From the NCBI RefSeq assembly GCF_900167165.1, contig NZ_FUXM01000006.1, forward strand, positions 37,471-101,470: DNA of 64,000 nt. The letters are read 5' to 3'. The notes beneath the pieces are model-generated. The model saw only the letters and a program-made list of their open reading frames with translations, searched no databases and was not told where the DNA came from. This DNA is from Carboxydocella sporoproducens DSM 16521. Lineage in GTDB: Bacteria > Bacillota > GCA-003054495 > Carboxydocellales > Carboxydocellaceae. The translations under genes were made by a program, and so were the position numbers. This document shows positions 1 to 8,728 of this stretch, piece after piece. Position 1 is the first letter of the stretch. Each line of letters opens with the position of its first letter.

Positions 1-689
1 CAGCCTGCAGCCGGACTGATTTTCCCCAGCCAGATCAAGGTGGGCAAATAACTGATAGAACGAAAGGGCAAAAAATCGATGATTTGCTGGGCCCAGGCAG
101 GATAAAAGCTGATCGGAACTAACAGTCCGGAGAGCAAATCCACCAGCACTCGCTTCATCCGCTGAATGCCCGTATTATTATAGGTATAAAAAGTCAGGTA
201 ACCGGTAAGCAAATTGAGCTGGGCATTGACCAGAAAACTGCCTAAAGCCGCTAACAAAAACATCCCCCAGGCTGTCAGACTGGACGGTAATTTAAAGGGA
301 TAAAAGAGATACATCACTAAGCCGCTAGGAAGAGTAAAGACCAGAAGACGAAAAAGGGCTTCTCCCAGAGCCCGGGCCAGCTTGACCGCCCCGTAATCAT
401 AAGGCCGCAACAATTCCAGCACAATCCGCCCTTCTCGCACTTCCAGGGCGATTTCCCTTTCCAGATTATTGAAATAAAAAGAGCGCACTACCCAGGCTAC
501 GATTACGTAACTTAGCATTTCCGAATGAGTAAAACCAGCCAGGGGCCGCCTGGCAGCATAGATAGCATCCCAGAGGAAAAAATAGCCACCAATCTGCACC
601 AGGTAGTTGAGCACACCGGTCAGGTTGGAAACCCGGTAAGCCAGCTGTTTCATGAATTCCATGCGGATCAGAGTCAGATATATTCTCAT
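1..689 (-). CDS. ABC-2 type transporter permease (3' end beyond left edge)
   Basis: Membrane subunit of an ABC exporter. About 229 codons are visible, starting MRIYLTLIRMEFMKQ; the reading frame is still open at base 1, so the C-terminus is outside the window. The protein has several long hydrophobic stretches and the pattern of the ABC-2 family of permeases (DUF990-like), including a short amphipathic start and the segment EREIALEVREGRIVLELLRP, which is common in this family. Its ATG overlaps the TGA of the upstream ATPase gene as ATGA, so the two are translationally coupled and very probably form one transporter. The substrate cannot be read from the sequence. The family assignment is fairly safe; an exporter role is inferred from the family. 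Confidence 0.8.
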   Translation of the reverse strand, partial: MRIYLTLIRMEFMKQLAYRVSNLTGVLNYLVQIGGYFFLWDAIYAARRPLAGFTHSEMLSYVIVAWVVRSFYFNNLEREIALEVREGRIVLELLRPYDYGAVKLARALGEALFRLLVFTLPSGLVMYLFYPFKLPSSLTAWGMFLLAALGSFLVNAQLNLLTGYLTFYTYNNTGIQRMKRVLVDLLSGLLVPISFYPAWAQQIIDFLPFRSISYLPTLIWLGKISPAAG

Positions 690-1699
690 AAGGCCAGGCC
701 TCCCTGGCGATAAATATCGGCGACAATTTCCTCAATAGGTGTCTCCTCAATTTTGATATCCAGTACCGGTAACCGGTTCAGGATAGGCTGCAGGATAGCA
801 GCTGTTGTCACCTCTTGTTCCACAAAAGAGCCATTCCAGATCCGCCCCTCATCCTGAGCCTGCCATCTCACCGGCAGGTGGCCGCAGATCTCCTGCCAGA
901 CAATTGGCGCCACCGGTTGTTCCAGTTCAATCCGCAACTGGCGCTCCCGGCCAAATTGCTGGCGCAGGTTGTCCAGATTACCATCATAAATTTTTCTGCC
1001 CTGGTCAATAATCACTACCCGCTGACAGAGAGCTTCGATATCCCCCAGGTCATGGGTAGTAAGAAAAATGGTCGTACCGTCTTCCCGGTTTACTTCCTGG
1101 AGAAAGCGCCGGATTTCATTTTTGGCTACCACATCCAGACCGATAGTAGGTTCATCCAGGAATATCAAGGGCGGACGGTGAATAAGGGCGGCTGCCAGCT
1201 CACTGCGCATGCGCTGACCCAGGCTCAATTTGCGTACCGGAGTATGCAGAAAAGATGATAGAGACAGGCGATCAGCAAAATCGGCAATCCGCTTCTCCAG
1301 CAAAGAATCAGGAACCCGGTAGAGCTGACCCAGCAAGCGCAGCGACTCAATCACCGCCAGATCCCACCAGAGCTGGCTGCGCTGGCCAAACACCACCCCG
1401 ATCTGCCGTACATACCTTTCCCTCTCCTGGTAGGGCGTAAACCCATTGACCAGAAGCCGCCCCGAGCTGGGTACCAGGACCCCGGTCAGCATTTTGATGG
1501 TGGTAGATTTACCGGCTCCATTAGCGCCGATAAAACCGATAATCTCCCCCCGCTTCACTTGCAGGTTCAGGTTATCCACAGCCCTGAGGATACGGTAGTC
1601 CCGCTGGAACAAATCCAGTACTGCTCCCCATAAACCCTCCCGGCGTTTAAACAAACGAAATTCTTTGGTTAAGTTCACAGTTTCGATGATATAGTCCAT
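686..1699 (-). CDS. ABC transporter ATP-binding protein (DrrA/NatA-type exporter ATPase)
   Basis: ATPase that powers the adjacent ABC-2 permease. The 337 residues include a Walker A GANGAGKST near residue 60, the signature LSLGQRMR near 155, Walker B LIFLDEPTIGLD near 180 and a switch histidine in TTHD. A C-terminal extension of about 100 residues follows the nucleotide-binding domain, as in exporter ATPases of the multidrug/antibiotic (DrrA/CcmA-like) group. A TATAAT-like -10 box lies at 1728-1733 on the minus strand, and the ribosome site GGAGGAG precedes the ATG. The gene is followed without a gap by the permease (4-base overlap). A second permease may lie beyond the left edge, as two-permease systems of this type are common. 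Confidence 0.88.
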   Translation of the reverse strand: MDYIIETVNLTKEFRLFKRREGLWGAVLDLFQRDYRILRAVDNLNLQVKRGEIIGFIGANGAGKSTTIKMLTGVLVPSSGRLLVNGFTPYQERERYVRQIGVVFGQRSQLWWDLAVIESLRLLGQLYRVPDSLLEKRIADFADRLSLSSFLHTPVRKLSLGQRMRSELAAALIHRPPLIFLDEPTIGLDVVAKNEIRRFLQEVNREDGTTIFLTTHDLGDIEALCQRVVIIDQGRKIYDGNLDNLRQQFGRERQLRIELEQPVAPIVWQEICGHLPVRWQAQDEGRIWNGSFVEQEVTTAAILQPILNRLPVLDIKIEETPIEEIVADIYRQGGLAL

Positions 1700-1737
1700 C
1701 TCCTTTTCTCCTCCTTCGCCTCCCTCATTATAACATA

Positions 1738-1772
1738 AAATTAGAGCCCCAGGCGTTAAGCCTGCGGCTCTA
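1738..1772 (-). terminator. Intrinsic terminator of the chemoreceptor gene
   Basis: TAGAGCC and GGCTCTA arms (1742-1748 and 1766-1772) with an inner GC stem, followed on the minus strand by ATTTTAT. The stop codon of the chemoreceptor gene lies in the hairpin loop, so the terminator overlaps the coding end. Confidence 0.75.
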
Positions 1773-3618
1773 AATGAAATTGACTTACTGCTTCCTCCAT
1801 TTCCCTGGTCATTTCCACCAGCTGCTCACTGGCGGTAGAAATTTCCGCAGTCAAACCCTGCAGTTGTTCACTAAGGGCTGACATCTCCTGGGCACTGGCG
1901 CTGTTTTCACCAGCCATTTCCGTAATTTTAACCATTACTGTTTCAATAGTCCTGGCCGCAGCACTAATTTCTTCTGCCTGAGCAGCCGATTCCTTAATGG
2001 CCCTGGTCAGCTCTTTGACAGCAGCAACAGCACCTTTACCAGCCTGATTAATGTTTTCCGATTCGCCAGCAATCCGTTCCACCTGATTAAACGTACTGTT
2101 CATTTGCTGAACTATGGTTTCCAGCGCCTGTCCGGTGCGCTCAGCCAGGCTGATGCCAGTTTCCACTTCTGACTCCCCTTGTACCATACCGTCAACCGCA
2201 CGCTGGATGCCCGCCTGAATATCGTGGACCAGCTGGCTGATTTCCCGGGCCGCTCCTGCCGACTTTTCGGCCAGCTTTCTCACCTCATCAGCCACCACGG
2301 CAAAACCTTTGCCATGTTCGCCGGCCCGGGCTGCCTCAATAGCAGCATTTAAGGCTAGCAAATTAGTCTGTTCGGCAATGTCCACAATCACCTGGATTAT
2401 CCCATCAATCTGATTGGAAGCAGCCCCCAGGCGTTTAACCTGTTCCGCAGCATAACTGACGGACTGGCGCACTTTGGCCATCCCGGCAACAGTTTCAGCC
2501 ACTACTTGTCTGCTGTCACTGGCCACCTGCTGCGTCTGGGTGGCCTGATTAGCCAGCTCCTGGTTTTCTTCACTGATTTTACGAATCCCGGCAGCGGTAA
2601 CAGCTACCATTTTTCTTACTTCTTCTGCCTGTTCACTTTGTTCTTCCAGCAAAGCCGCAATCTGGTTCACGCTTTCAACCAGATTCTCCACTGCACTCAG
2701 GGCCTGCTGGCTTTCTCCTACCTGGACATGGGCTTTCTGGTCAACAACCGTTATGGCAGCTGCCAGCTGACCATTGGCTTCCGCCCCATTCTCAGCCCCT
2801 GCTGCCATTTGCCGGGCAAAGTGGGTCAGATCAACGGCTTTCATTTTCATGCCTTCTACCAGAGTATACAAATGTTCTACCATTTGATTAAAGCTGCGCT
2901 CCAGCTGACCAAATTCATCCTTTCGGCCCAAATTCAATCTGGTATAAAGCTGTCCACTGGCTACCAGCTGCATTCCTGATTGCAGTTCTTTAATGGGCTT
3001 TAACAAATGGCGCTGTAAGACAAAACCCAATACCAGCGCACCTACTAGAGATAGAGCTCCTAAACCGATGGTCCGCCAGCGGAAAGCTGCAGCCAGCTGG
3101 TCATAATAGGCATTGGGCACACCCACATAAAGTATGCCGATAACTTTCCCTTCCGGGTTTTTGATCGGCTCGTAGATAGTCTGGTACATGCGGCCGACTA
3201 CTTCTGCCTCACCAAGAAAGGTTTTCTGTTCTACCAGCACTTCCTGGCGAACTTTTTCAGAAACTTTTGTACCCACCGCCCGGCTGCCATCAGGCCTGCG
3301 AACATTAGTAGCTACCCGAACATCGCCCTGAAAGATGGTAACGGTATCGCCTGTTTTCTGGCCGATTAAATCCACAGCAGAATAATCATCATTGATCCGG
3401 TACTCGCCTTTGTAAAGCTGACCATCGCGAACCTGCCAGGGCCCGGGATATTTGTAATTCAGGATAATTTTACTCATTTCCAGGTCGCTTCGAAGTTTTT
3501 GTCTGGCAGCTGCCAGCAACTGGTCTTTGGCAGCTGCTGCAGTATAAAAAGCTAACAATAGCACTGCAAAAAAAGTTAATCCAACTAGTGCTGCATAAAG
3601 TTTTCTGGCATAACTCAC
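1756..3618 (-). CDS. Methyl-accepting chemotaxis protein with extracytoplasmic Cache-type domain
   Basis: Transmembrane chemoreceptor of 620 residues that would signal through CheA/CheW. Residues about 8-30 form the first membrane helix. The outside domain (about 31-180) has the single-Cache pattern, including [19 protein letters not shown] and [19 protein letters not shown] second membrane helix lies at about 183-205, then HAMP, then a long coiled-coil signalling domain. The hairpin tip, with [20 protein letters not shown] and [15 protein letters not shown], is near residues 420-455. The length is normal for the class. The ligand is unknown; Cache domains of this type often bind small organic acids. 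The gene appears monocistronic and no other chemotaxis genes are in the window. Confidence 0.93.
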   Translation of the reverse strand: MSYARKLYAALVGLTFFAVLLLAFYTAAAAKDQLLAAARQKLRSDLEMSKIILNYKYPGPWQVRDGQLYKGEYRINDDYSAVDLIGQKTGDTVTIFQGDVRVATNVRRPDGSRAVGTKVSEKVRQEVLVEQKTFLGEAEVVGRMYQTIYEPIKNPEGKVIGILYVGVPNAYYDQLAAAFRWRTIGLGALSLVGALVLGFVLQRHLLKPIKELQSGMQLVASGQLYTRLNLGRKDEFGQLERSFNQMVEHLYTLVEGMKMKAVDLTHFARQMAAGAENGAEANGQLAAAITVVDQKAHVQVGESQQALSAVENLVESVNQIAALLEEQSEQAEEVRKMVAVTAAGIRKISEENQELANQATQTQQVASDSRQVVAETVAGMAKVRQSVSYAAEQVKRLGAASNQIDGIIQVIVDIAEQTNLLALNAAIEAARAGEHGKGFAVVADEVRKLAEKSAGAAREISQLVHDIQAGIQRAVDGMVQGESEVETGISLAERTGQALETIVQQMNSTFNQVERIAGESENINQAGKGAVAAVKELTRAIKESAAQAEEISAAARTIETVMVKITEMAGENSASAQEMSALSEQLQGLTAEISTASEQLVEMTREMEEAVSQFHLEPQA

Positions 3619-3707
3619 TCCGCTTCCCCTTTCTTTTTGTTTTTAGAATTATTTCTACATTTTATGATTAAATCCTGCACAATTTTTGTTTTTTTGACAA
3701 AATTTCA

Positions 3708-3743
3708 ACAAAAAACAAGGGATGCCTGTTACAGCATCCCTTG
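3708..3743 (-). terminator. Intrinsic terminator of the acyl-CoA synthetase gene
   Basis: Perfect 10-bp stem, CAAGGGATGC and GCATCCCTTG (3734-3743 and 3716-3725), followed on the minus strand by GTTTTTTG-type T-rich sequence. Confidence 0.85.
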
Positions 3744-3768
3744 TTTCCTCTCTATATATTTATCCCTT

Positions 3769-5424
3769 TTACTTACCTTCCCCTAGCTTTCTCCTTCTTT
3801 CCAGTTCCCGCAGCTCTACCCGGCGGATTTTGCCGCTGATGGTCTTGGGCAGTGAAGTGACGAACTCGATTTCCCGCGGATATTTATATGGTGCAGTTAC
3901 ATTTTTGACATGTTCCTGCAGCTCCTTGACCAGGGCATCTGACGGCTGATAACCAGGAGCCAGAATGACAAAGGCCTTGACGATTTCTCCCCGCAGTTCA
4001 TCGGGGCTGGCCACTACCGCTGCTTCGGCCACAGCCGGATGTTCAACCAGAGCGGACTCCACCTCAAAGGGTCCAATCCGGTAACCAGCGGAGAGAATGA
4101 CATCATCCGCCCGGCCCACAAACCAGAAATAGCCATCCTCATCTTTATAGGCACGGTCACCGGTAATATACCAGTCGCCCCGCTCGGTGGCTCTGGTGCG
4201 TTCCGGGTCTTTCCAGTATTCCTTAAACAATCCCACCGGCCGTTCCGGTTTAATCCTGACAGCAATATCCCCTTCCTGACCGGGGGGCAGCTCATTGCCA
4301 TCTTCATCGATAACGGAAATATAGAAGCCGGGAGCCGGTTTGCCCATGGAACCGAACCGGGGTTCAATGCAGGGCCAGGTGGCTACCATGATCACCGATT
4401 CCGTCTGGCCATAGCCATCGCGAATTATGCAACCGGTTGCTTCTTTCCAGACCTCGATGACTTCCGGGTTAAGGGGTTCACCGGCGCCGACACAATGGCG
4501 CAGGTGGGGGAATTTATAAGACTTCAGGTCTTCCAGCACCATGACCCGGTAGGCGGTCGGCGGTCCACAGAGAGTGGTAATGGGGTAAGTGGCCAGAAGT
4601 TCCAAAGTTTTCTTGGGATCGAATTTCCCGGTGGAATGATGGATGAAAATGGCAGCACCGCAGTTCCAGGGCCCGAAGATAGAGCTCCAGGCTGCTTTAG
4701 CCCAGCCGGTATCGGAGAGGTTCCAGTGCAAATCTCCAGGCTTCAGATCCAGCCAGTATTTCCCGGTGACAATATGGCCAATGGGATAGCTGGCATGGGT
4801 ATGCACAGTCATCTTGGGATAACCGGTGGTACCGGAGGTAAAGAAGATAATAGCCGGGTCATCCGAACGAGTGTTGGCAGTTTCAAATACAGTGGGCTCA
4901 TTGGCAATCAATTCACCATAATCCAGCCAGCCCTCGGCCTTGCCGCCCACCATAATGCAATGCTTCAAGGTCGGGCATTCATTGCGGATAGCATCCACTT
5001 TGGGGGCATTTTCAGCATCAGTTATGATGGCTACCCCTTCGGAAGCTTCAAAACGGTATTTCAGGTCTTTGGGAGTCAACTGGCTCGTCCCGGGAATATA
5101 AACAGCCCCAATGCGCATAATTGCCAGAATGCTTTCCCACCATTCCGGCAGCCGGGGTAAGAGCAGGAACACCATGTCCCCTTGCTTGATGCCCAGCTTG
5201 CTGAGAGCATTGGCCAGCTGCTGGGACCGTTCGGAAAAGTACTTGAAGGTATACTTGGCTTCATTGCCGTAGTCATCCACCCACCACATGGCCAGTTTGT
5301 CCGGATCCTGGGCCCACTTGTCCACTACATCCCGGGCGAAGTTGAAATACTCCGGCACCTGATGCTTGAACTCAGCATAGACCTTATCATAGTCCTCCAT
5401 ATTGGGTTTGCGCAAATCTTCCAT
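3769..5424 (-). CDS. AMP-forming acyl-CoA synthetase (acetyl-/medium-chain type)
   Basis: Activates a carboxylic acid to its acyl-CoA via an acyl-adenylate. About 551 residues from the chosen ATG (MEDLRKPNMEDYDKVY), which follows GGGGGTAGAGAAGGG; an in-frame extension upstream to 5550 runs through the preceding terminator and is rejected. The adenylate motif FFTSGTTGYPKM, the DGYGQTE core motif, GDWYITGDRA, the hinge region FVGRADDVILSAGYRIGPFEVE and the terminal catalytic lysine in LPKTISGKIRR are all present. The overall sequence is closest to the ACSM-like medium-chain/short-chain branch rather than to classical Acs, so the true substrate could be acetate, propionate, butyrate or an aromatic acid. 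It is monocistronic, with terminators on both sides. Confidence 0.9.
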   Translation of the reverse strand: MEDLRKPNMEDYDKVYAEFKHQVPEYFNFARDVVDKWAQDPDKLAMWWVDDYGNEAKYTFKYFSERSQQLANALSKLGIKQGDMVFLLLPRLPEWWESILAIMRIGAVYIPGTSQLTPKDLKYRFEASEGVAIITDAENAPKVDAIRNECPTLKHCIMVGGKAEGWLDYGELIANEPTVFETANTRSDDPAIIFFTSGTTGYPKMTVHTHASYPIGHIVTGKYWLDLKPGDLHWNLSDTGWAKAAWSSIFGPWNCGAAIFIHHSTGKFDPKKTLELLATYPITTLCGPPTAYRVMVLEDLKSYKFPHLRHCVGAGEPLNPEVIEVWKEATGCIIRDGYGQTESVIMVATWPCIEPRFGSMGKPAPGFYISVIDEDGNELPPGQEGDIAVRIKPERPVGLFKEYWKDPERTRATERGDWYITGDRAYKDEDGYFWFVGRADDVILSAGYRIGPFEVESALVEHPAVAEAAVVASPDELRGEIVKAFVILAPGYQPSDALVKELQEHVKNVTAPYKYPREIEFVTSLPKTISGKIRRVELRELERRRKLGEGK

Positions 5425-5461
5425 CCCTTCTCTACCCCCTTGTCTTCTTTGTATTTTCAGC

Positions 5462-5497
5462 ATAAACAAAAATAGACCAGCCGACAACATCGGCTGG
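5462..5497 (-). terminator. Intrinsic terminator after the beta-propeller gene
   Basis: Stem CCAGCCGA/TCGGCTGG (5477-5484 and 5490-5497) followed on the minus strand by TCTATTTTTGTTT. Confidence 0.85.
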
Positions 5498-5558
5498 TAA
5501 AAAGTAGATTTTCTACCCTGAATGGTGATTTGTTGTCTGTGAACAGCCATTCAGGAAG

Positions 5559-6617
5559 TTATTGTACATTTACACTGGATTTGTAGACTCCGGCAGTACC
5601 GCTATTCTGGCAGTAGACAATATTATGCGGGTTTGTCCCTACTTTGCTCAAGGCAAAAGCTGGCCAGGGATGACCGCAATCCACCAGCTGGGTGGGACCG
5701 GTAGGAGCGGTAACTGTTCTGATATCCGAACCATAGATTTTACCGCTACTAGCAGACCAGACTACCAGCTGGTTGGTCACCAGTTCCGCCTTGCCGATAG
5801 CAAAAGCGGTAGGAGCAGCACCACCAGGATAGCTGTTTTTAATGACTGGATATTTGGCGCCGCCGCTGATGGCATAGAGCTGCAAATCATAGCCACTGCT
5901 ACTGTATAAAACATAATTGGGACTGATATCATGCAAGCGCTTGGCTCCGGATACATCCGTCTTGGTAGAATTACTGATATTATGCAATTTGATGAAATTG
6001 GTACCACCATTTAAAGTCTCATAAGCCACATGCGTAGTAGTTATACGGGCACGGGCCAAATAGGCCGCACTGGAATCTATGGTTGTTTCTGCCCCATTGG
6101 GCAAGGTTTTCATGTAAATAATCGCCCGGGAGTAACTGATTCGGCCATCAGTCCCCACCGTCTCTGTCCATTCTGACCAAACCGCCTTGCCACCAGCTAC
6201 ATCAGGAAAGGCTTTTTTCGTAGTGAGCCGGGAGGGGACTAAATCTGTAATGGTTTTAGTGGTTAAATCCAGGCAGAAGATTTTACTCAGTCCATTGTAA
6301 ATGGTTGTGAAAACCAGATAGTTGCCATCTAGCGCCACCTCAACAATTTCTCCCACATTGGCTTTGGTAACCAGTTTTTCCACCGAAGAGTCACTGAGTT
6401 TAATCCGGGCCAGATCGCCACCACCGTCAATAAAATAGGCATAAGTCCCATCTACCTGCAGGGTCATGGCCTCCGGCACAGCCTGCATGGGGATCGGTGA
6501 AAGCAAAGCTGAACTATTGAGATTGACGGCTGCATCCCCTGGCATTAGCAAGAATATCGAGGATAGTGCAAGTGCTAACAAGGTCAAGCCGGCAGCGGCT
6601 TTAACCATTTTTTTCAT
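5559..6617 (-). CDS. Secreted TolB/beta-propeller-like protein of unknown function
   Basis: About 352 residues, start chosen at MKKMVKAAAGLTLL because AAAGGGGGACAGAG precedes it; a further upstream ATG has no such site. The N-terminus is a classical Sec signal peptide (KKMVK, hydrophobic core to about residue 28, possible cut after GDAA). The mature part is built of repeating short beta-strand units such as GTYAYFIDGGGDLARIKLSD, GNYLVFTTIYNGLSKIFCLDL and GGKAVWSEWTE, typical of six- or seven-bladed propellers of the TolB/WD40-like type. No catalytic motif is visible. It probably acts outside the membrane as a binding protein; what it binds is unknown. Terminators isolate it from its neighbours. 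Confidence 0.72.
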   Translation of the reverse strand: MKKMVKAAAGLTLLALALSSIFLLMPGDAAVNLNSSALLSPIPMQAVPEAMTLQVDGTYAYFIDGGGDLARIKLSDSSVEKLVTKANVGEIVEVALDGNYLVFTTIYNGLSKIFCLDLTTKTITDLVPSRLTTKKAFPDVAGGKAVWSEWTETVGTDGRISYSRAIIYMKTLPNGAETTIDSSAAYLARARITTTHVAYETLNGGTNFIKLHNISNSTKTDVSGAKRLHDISPNYVLYSSSGYDLQLYAISGGAKYPVIKNSYPGGAAPTAFAIGKAELVTNQLVVWSASSGKIYGSDIRTVTAPTGPTQLVDCGHPWPAFALSKVGTNPHNIVYCQNSGTAGVYKSSVNVQ

Positions 6618-6689
6618 TCTCTGTCCCCCTTTGTGCAATATGTTACTATTCCTTTTCGCCACAAAATTACAGATTCCTGCAAATTACAT

Positions 6690-6732
6690 TAAAAAAATAG
6701 AAGTTTGTTCATTTTTAGCGAACAAACTTCTA
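6690..6732 (-). terminator. Intrinsic terminator of the hdr-met operon
   Basis: 13-bp stem TAGAAGTTTGTTC/GAACAAACTTCTA (6698-6710 and 6720-6732) followed on the minus strand by TTTTTTTAA. It lies just after metF and ends the six-gene operon. Confidence 0.88.
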
Positions 6733-6747
6733 CTACTATAAGTAAAA

Positions 6748-7641
6748 TTAGCGTAATCCCGACTGTATGATGATTTCAGGCACCACTTCTTCCCAGGCCA
6801 CCGCCATAATATGCACTCCTCTTACTCCCGGAATCTGGCGCAGTGCCTGAATTTGTTCCACCACAACCCGCACCGCTTCCTGTTTGGGATTTTCAGCCTG
6901 TTTCAAGCGCTGGATGAGCGCATCCGGCACAATCATGCCGGAAACATTTTTTTGCATGTATTCCGCCATGCGCACCGATTTAACCGGTGTTACTCCCGCC
7001 AGGATAAAAGCCTGTTCATGTAAACCCCGTTGCCGTACCAGTTGCATAAAGCGGTCAAAGCGCTCCAGGTCAAAAATACACTGGGTCTGGATAAAACGGG
7101 CACCGGCCCGGATTTTCTTTTCCAGTCTCAGTACCCGGTACTCAAAGGGATCGGCAAAGGGATTGGCAACAGCACCGACAAAAAACTGCGGCGGTTCGCC
7201 ATGTAACGGTTCACCATTGAAGAATTTGCCCTCCCGCAGGCGTTGCAAACCGCGAATGAACTGGATGGAATCAATATCATAGACATTGGCCGCAGTGGGA
7301 TGATTGCCAAAAGTCTGATGGTCACCGGACAGGCAAAGAACGTTTTTCAGCCCCAGGGACCAGGCCCCCAGCAAATCGGACTGCAGGGCAATGCGGTTCC
7401 GGTCCCTCACAGTCATCTGTACAACTCCTTCTACTCCGGCAGCCTGAACGTGAAAAGCCCCGGCAATGGATGAGAGACGGCAAATGGCAGTCTGGTTGTC
7501 AGTAACATTGAGGGCATCCACATAAGGAGCCAGCAGTTCAGCATGATGGCGGATAGTGCTGGCATCCGCTCCTTTCGGGGGCCCGACTTCTGCGGTAACC
7601 ACGAACCTGCCAGCTTCCAGCAACTGTTGGAGACGGCTCAT
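6748..7641 (-). CDS. metF: 5,10-methylenetetrahydrofolate reductase catalytic subunit
   Basis: Reduces methylene-THF to methyl-THF in the methyl branch of the Wood-Ljungdahl pathway. The 297 residues form a single TIM-barrel FAD domain: VVTAEVGPPKG at the start (the usual VSFEFFPPK position), ALNVTDNQTAICR, the FAD-contact region NVLCLSGDHQTF, GARFIQTQCIFD and FILAGVTPVKS. The ATG overlaps the TGA of metV by four bases. Position in an operon with metV, hdrABC and mvhD matches the Moorella thermoacetica arrangement, where MetFV works in a complex with Hdr and MvhD (established for that organism). The same partnership is inferred here. It is the last gene before a strong terminator. Confidence 0.93.
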   Translation of the reverse strand: MSRLQQLLEAGRFVVTAEVGPPKGADASTIRHHAELLAPYVDALNVTDNQTAICRLSSIAGAFHVQAAGVEGVVQMTVRDRNRIALQSDLLGAWSLGLKNVLCLSGDHQTFGNHPTAANVYDIDSIQFIRGLQRLREGKFFNGEPLHGEPPQFFVGAVANPFADPFEYRVLRLEKKIRAGARFIQTQCIFDLERFDRFMQLVRQRGLHEQAFILAGVTPVKSVRMAEYMQKNVSGMIVPDALIQRLKQAENPKQEAVRVVVEQIQALRQIPGVRGVHIMAVAWEEVVPEIIIQSGLR

Positions 7642-8303
7642 AGGCTCACCTCCTCCCGGATCAGCCGCCGTGGACCTCCATCCCGGGCCAGGCGCCAGTC
7701 CTTTTCCTCCTCTATTTCCAGTAACTGCTCCAGCCGGCCCAGGGCCGTCATACGGTCGATAATGAGCTGCCAGGCACAGGGATTGTCTTTAACTTCACAG
7801 CGGCCATTCTGACTGCCACCACAGGGACCATTGAGAATGCGTTTGGCACAGCGGGCGATGGGACATATGCCACCGGTGCGGTGGAGCAGACATTGCCCGC
7901 AAAGGCCGCAGCGTTCCTCCCAGTGGCCATGGGCCACCGCACCCCCGGCAAATTTAGTATCCACCCCGGGTATAACCCAGTGGTGGGGAAATTTTTCTGC
8001 CAGAAACTGTACTCCTACCCCACAGGCCAGGGAGATGATTACCTCCACATCCTGAGCCAGGTTTTCCAGTTCCTCCAGGTACTCCCACTCACACTGGCGA
8101 ATGCAGGTATGTTCTTTTATCTTCAGCGAACGTCCCTCCCCCGCTGCCAGAATTTGCAGGGAGGTGGCCAGAATCCCTGCTTCCCGAGCCCCTCCGGCCA
8201 GACAGACAGTTACACACTCGGCACAGCCCACTATCAATACCTTTTCCACTCCTGCCAGTAGCTGATAAAGCTGGCGATAGGGTTTGGGTTCAGCGACAAT
8301 CAT
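7638..8303 (-). CDS. metV: MetV, zinc/Fe-S partner of methylenetetrahydrofolate reductase
   Basis: Small partner subunit of MetF in acetogens. The 221 residues are rich in cysteine: VGCAECVTVCLAGG (residues about 26-39), HTCIRQCEWE, SLACGVG, ERCGLCGQCLLHRTGGICPIARCAK and LNGPCGGSQNGRCE. The last two match the MetV-type C-terminal domain (methylene-tetrahydrofolate reductase C-terminal). The family is thought to carry metal or Fe-S centres that pass electrons to the flavin of MetF. The start ATG follows GGGAGGTAGCTGGGG and overlaps the end of mvhD by 14 bases, so translation is coupled. Confidence 0.9.
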   Translation of the reverse strand: MIVAEPKPYRQLYQLLAGVEKVLIVGCAECVTVCLAGGAREAGILATSLQILAAGEGRSLKIKEHTCIRQCEWEYLEELENLAQDVEVIISLACGVGVQFLAEKFPHHWVIPGVDTKFAGGAVAHGHWEERCGLCGQCLLHRTGGICPIARCAKRILNGPCGGSQNGRCEVKDNPCAWQLIIDRMTALGRLEQLLEIEEEKDWRLARDGGPRRLIREEVSL

Positions 8304-8727
8304 CCCCAGCTACCTCCCTTCTATTGAGCGGATTGGGTCCTAAAGCGAGAATCCGCTCTGTCATTTCCTCCACAATCTCTTTGAAGCGAGGGCCCATAGA
8401 GCCGGAGAGATTGAACATTTCTAACCGTTCCCGGCCCAGTCCCAGTTCATCCAGGATTTTTTTCGCCGCTTCCACCCTTTTACGGGCTCGCAGGTTGCCT
8501 TTCAGAAAATGGCAATCTCCCTCCAGACAGCCGGCTACAAAAACCCCATCGGCTCCCTGCAGAAATGCCTCCAGGATTACCCGCACATCTACCCTGCCGG
8601 AACAGGGCTGTTCCACCAGCCTTACTGCAGGGGGATATTGCAGACGCATGGTACCTGCCAGGTCGGCGGCAGCATAAGCACAGTAATAGCAACAAAAGGC
8701 GATGATTTTGGGCTCAAAATCCTTCAT
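8290..8727 (-). CDS. mvhD: MvhD-like hydrogenase iron-sulfur (delta) subunit
   Basis: Electron-transfer [2Fe-2S] protein linking Hdr to a partner oxidoreductase. The chosen start MKDFEPKIIAFCCYYCAYAAAD gives 145 residues; it lies one base after the TAG of hdrA with GGGGGTAGG upstream. A longer in-frame ORF begins inside hdrA and is rejected. Family hallmarks are present: FCCYYCAYAAADLAG near residue 10, VEQPCSGRVDV near 40, GADGVFVAGCLEGDCHF near 63 and the C-terminal glycine/hydrophobic helix region. In methanogens MvhD joins hydrogenase to HdrA; in acetogens without MvhAG it is proposed to link MetFV with Hdr. Confidence 0.92.
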   Translation of the reverse strand: MKDFEPKIIAFCCYYCAYAAADLAGTMRLQYPPAVRLVEQPCSGRVDVRVILEAFLQGADGVFVAGCLEGDCHFLKGNLRARKRVEAAKKILDELGLGRERLEMFNLSGSMGPRFKEIVEEMTERILALGPNPLNRREVAGDDCR

Positions 8728-8728
8728 C

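Noticed and set aside
466..750. 94-codon minus-strand frame at the left end
   Set aside because: It is out of frame with the clear ABC-2 permease frame that runs from 689 to the left edge.
4039..5160. 373-codon plus-strand frame opposite the acyl-CoA synthetase gene
   Set aside because: It is the antisense of a strongly conserved enzyme, with no motif or ribosome site; long antisense frames are expected in this GC-rich coding DNA.
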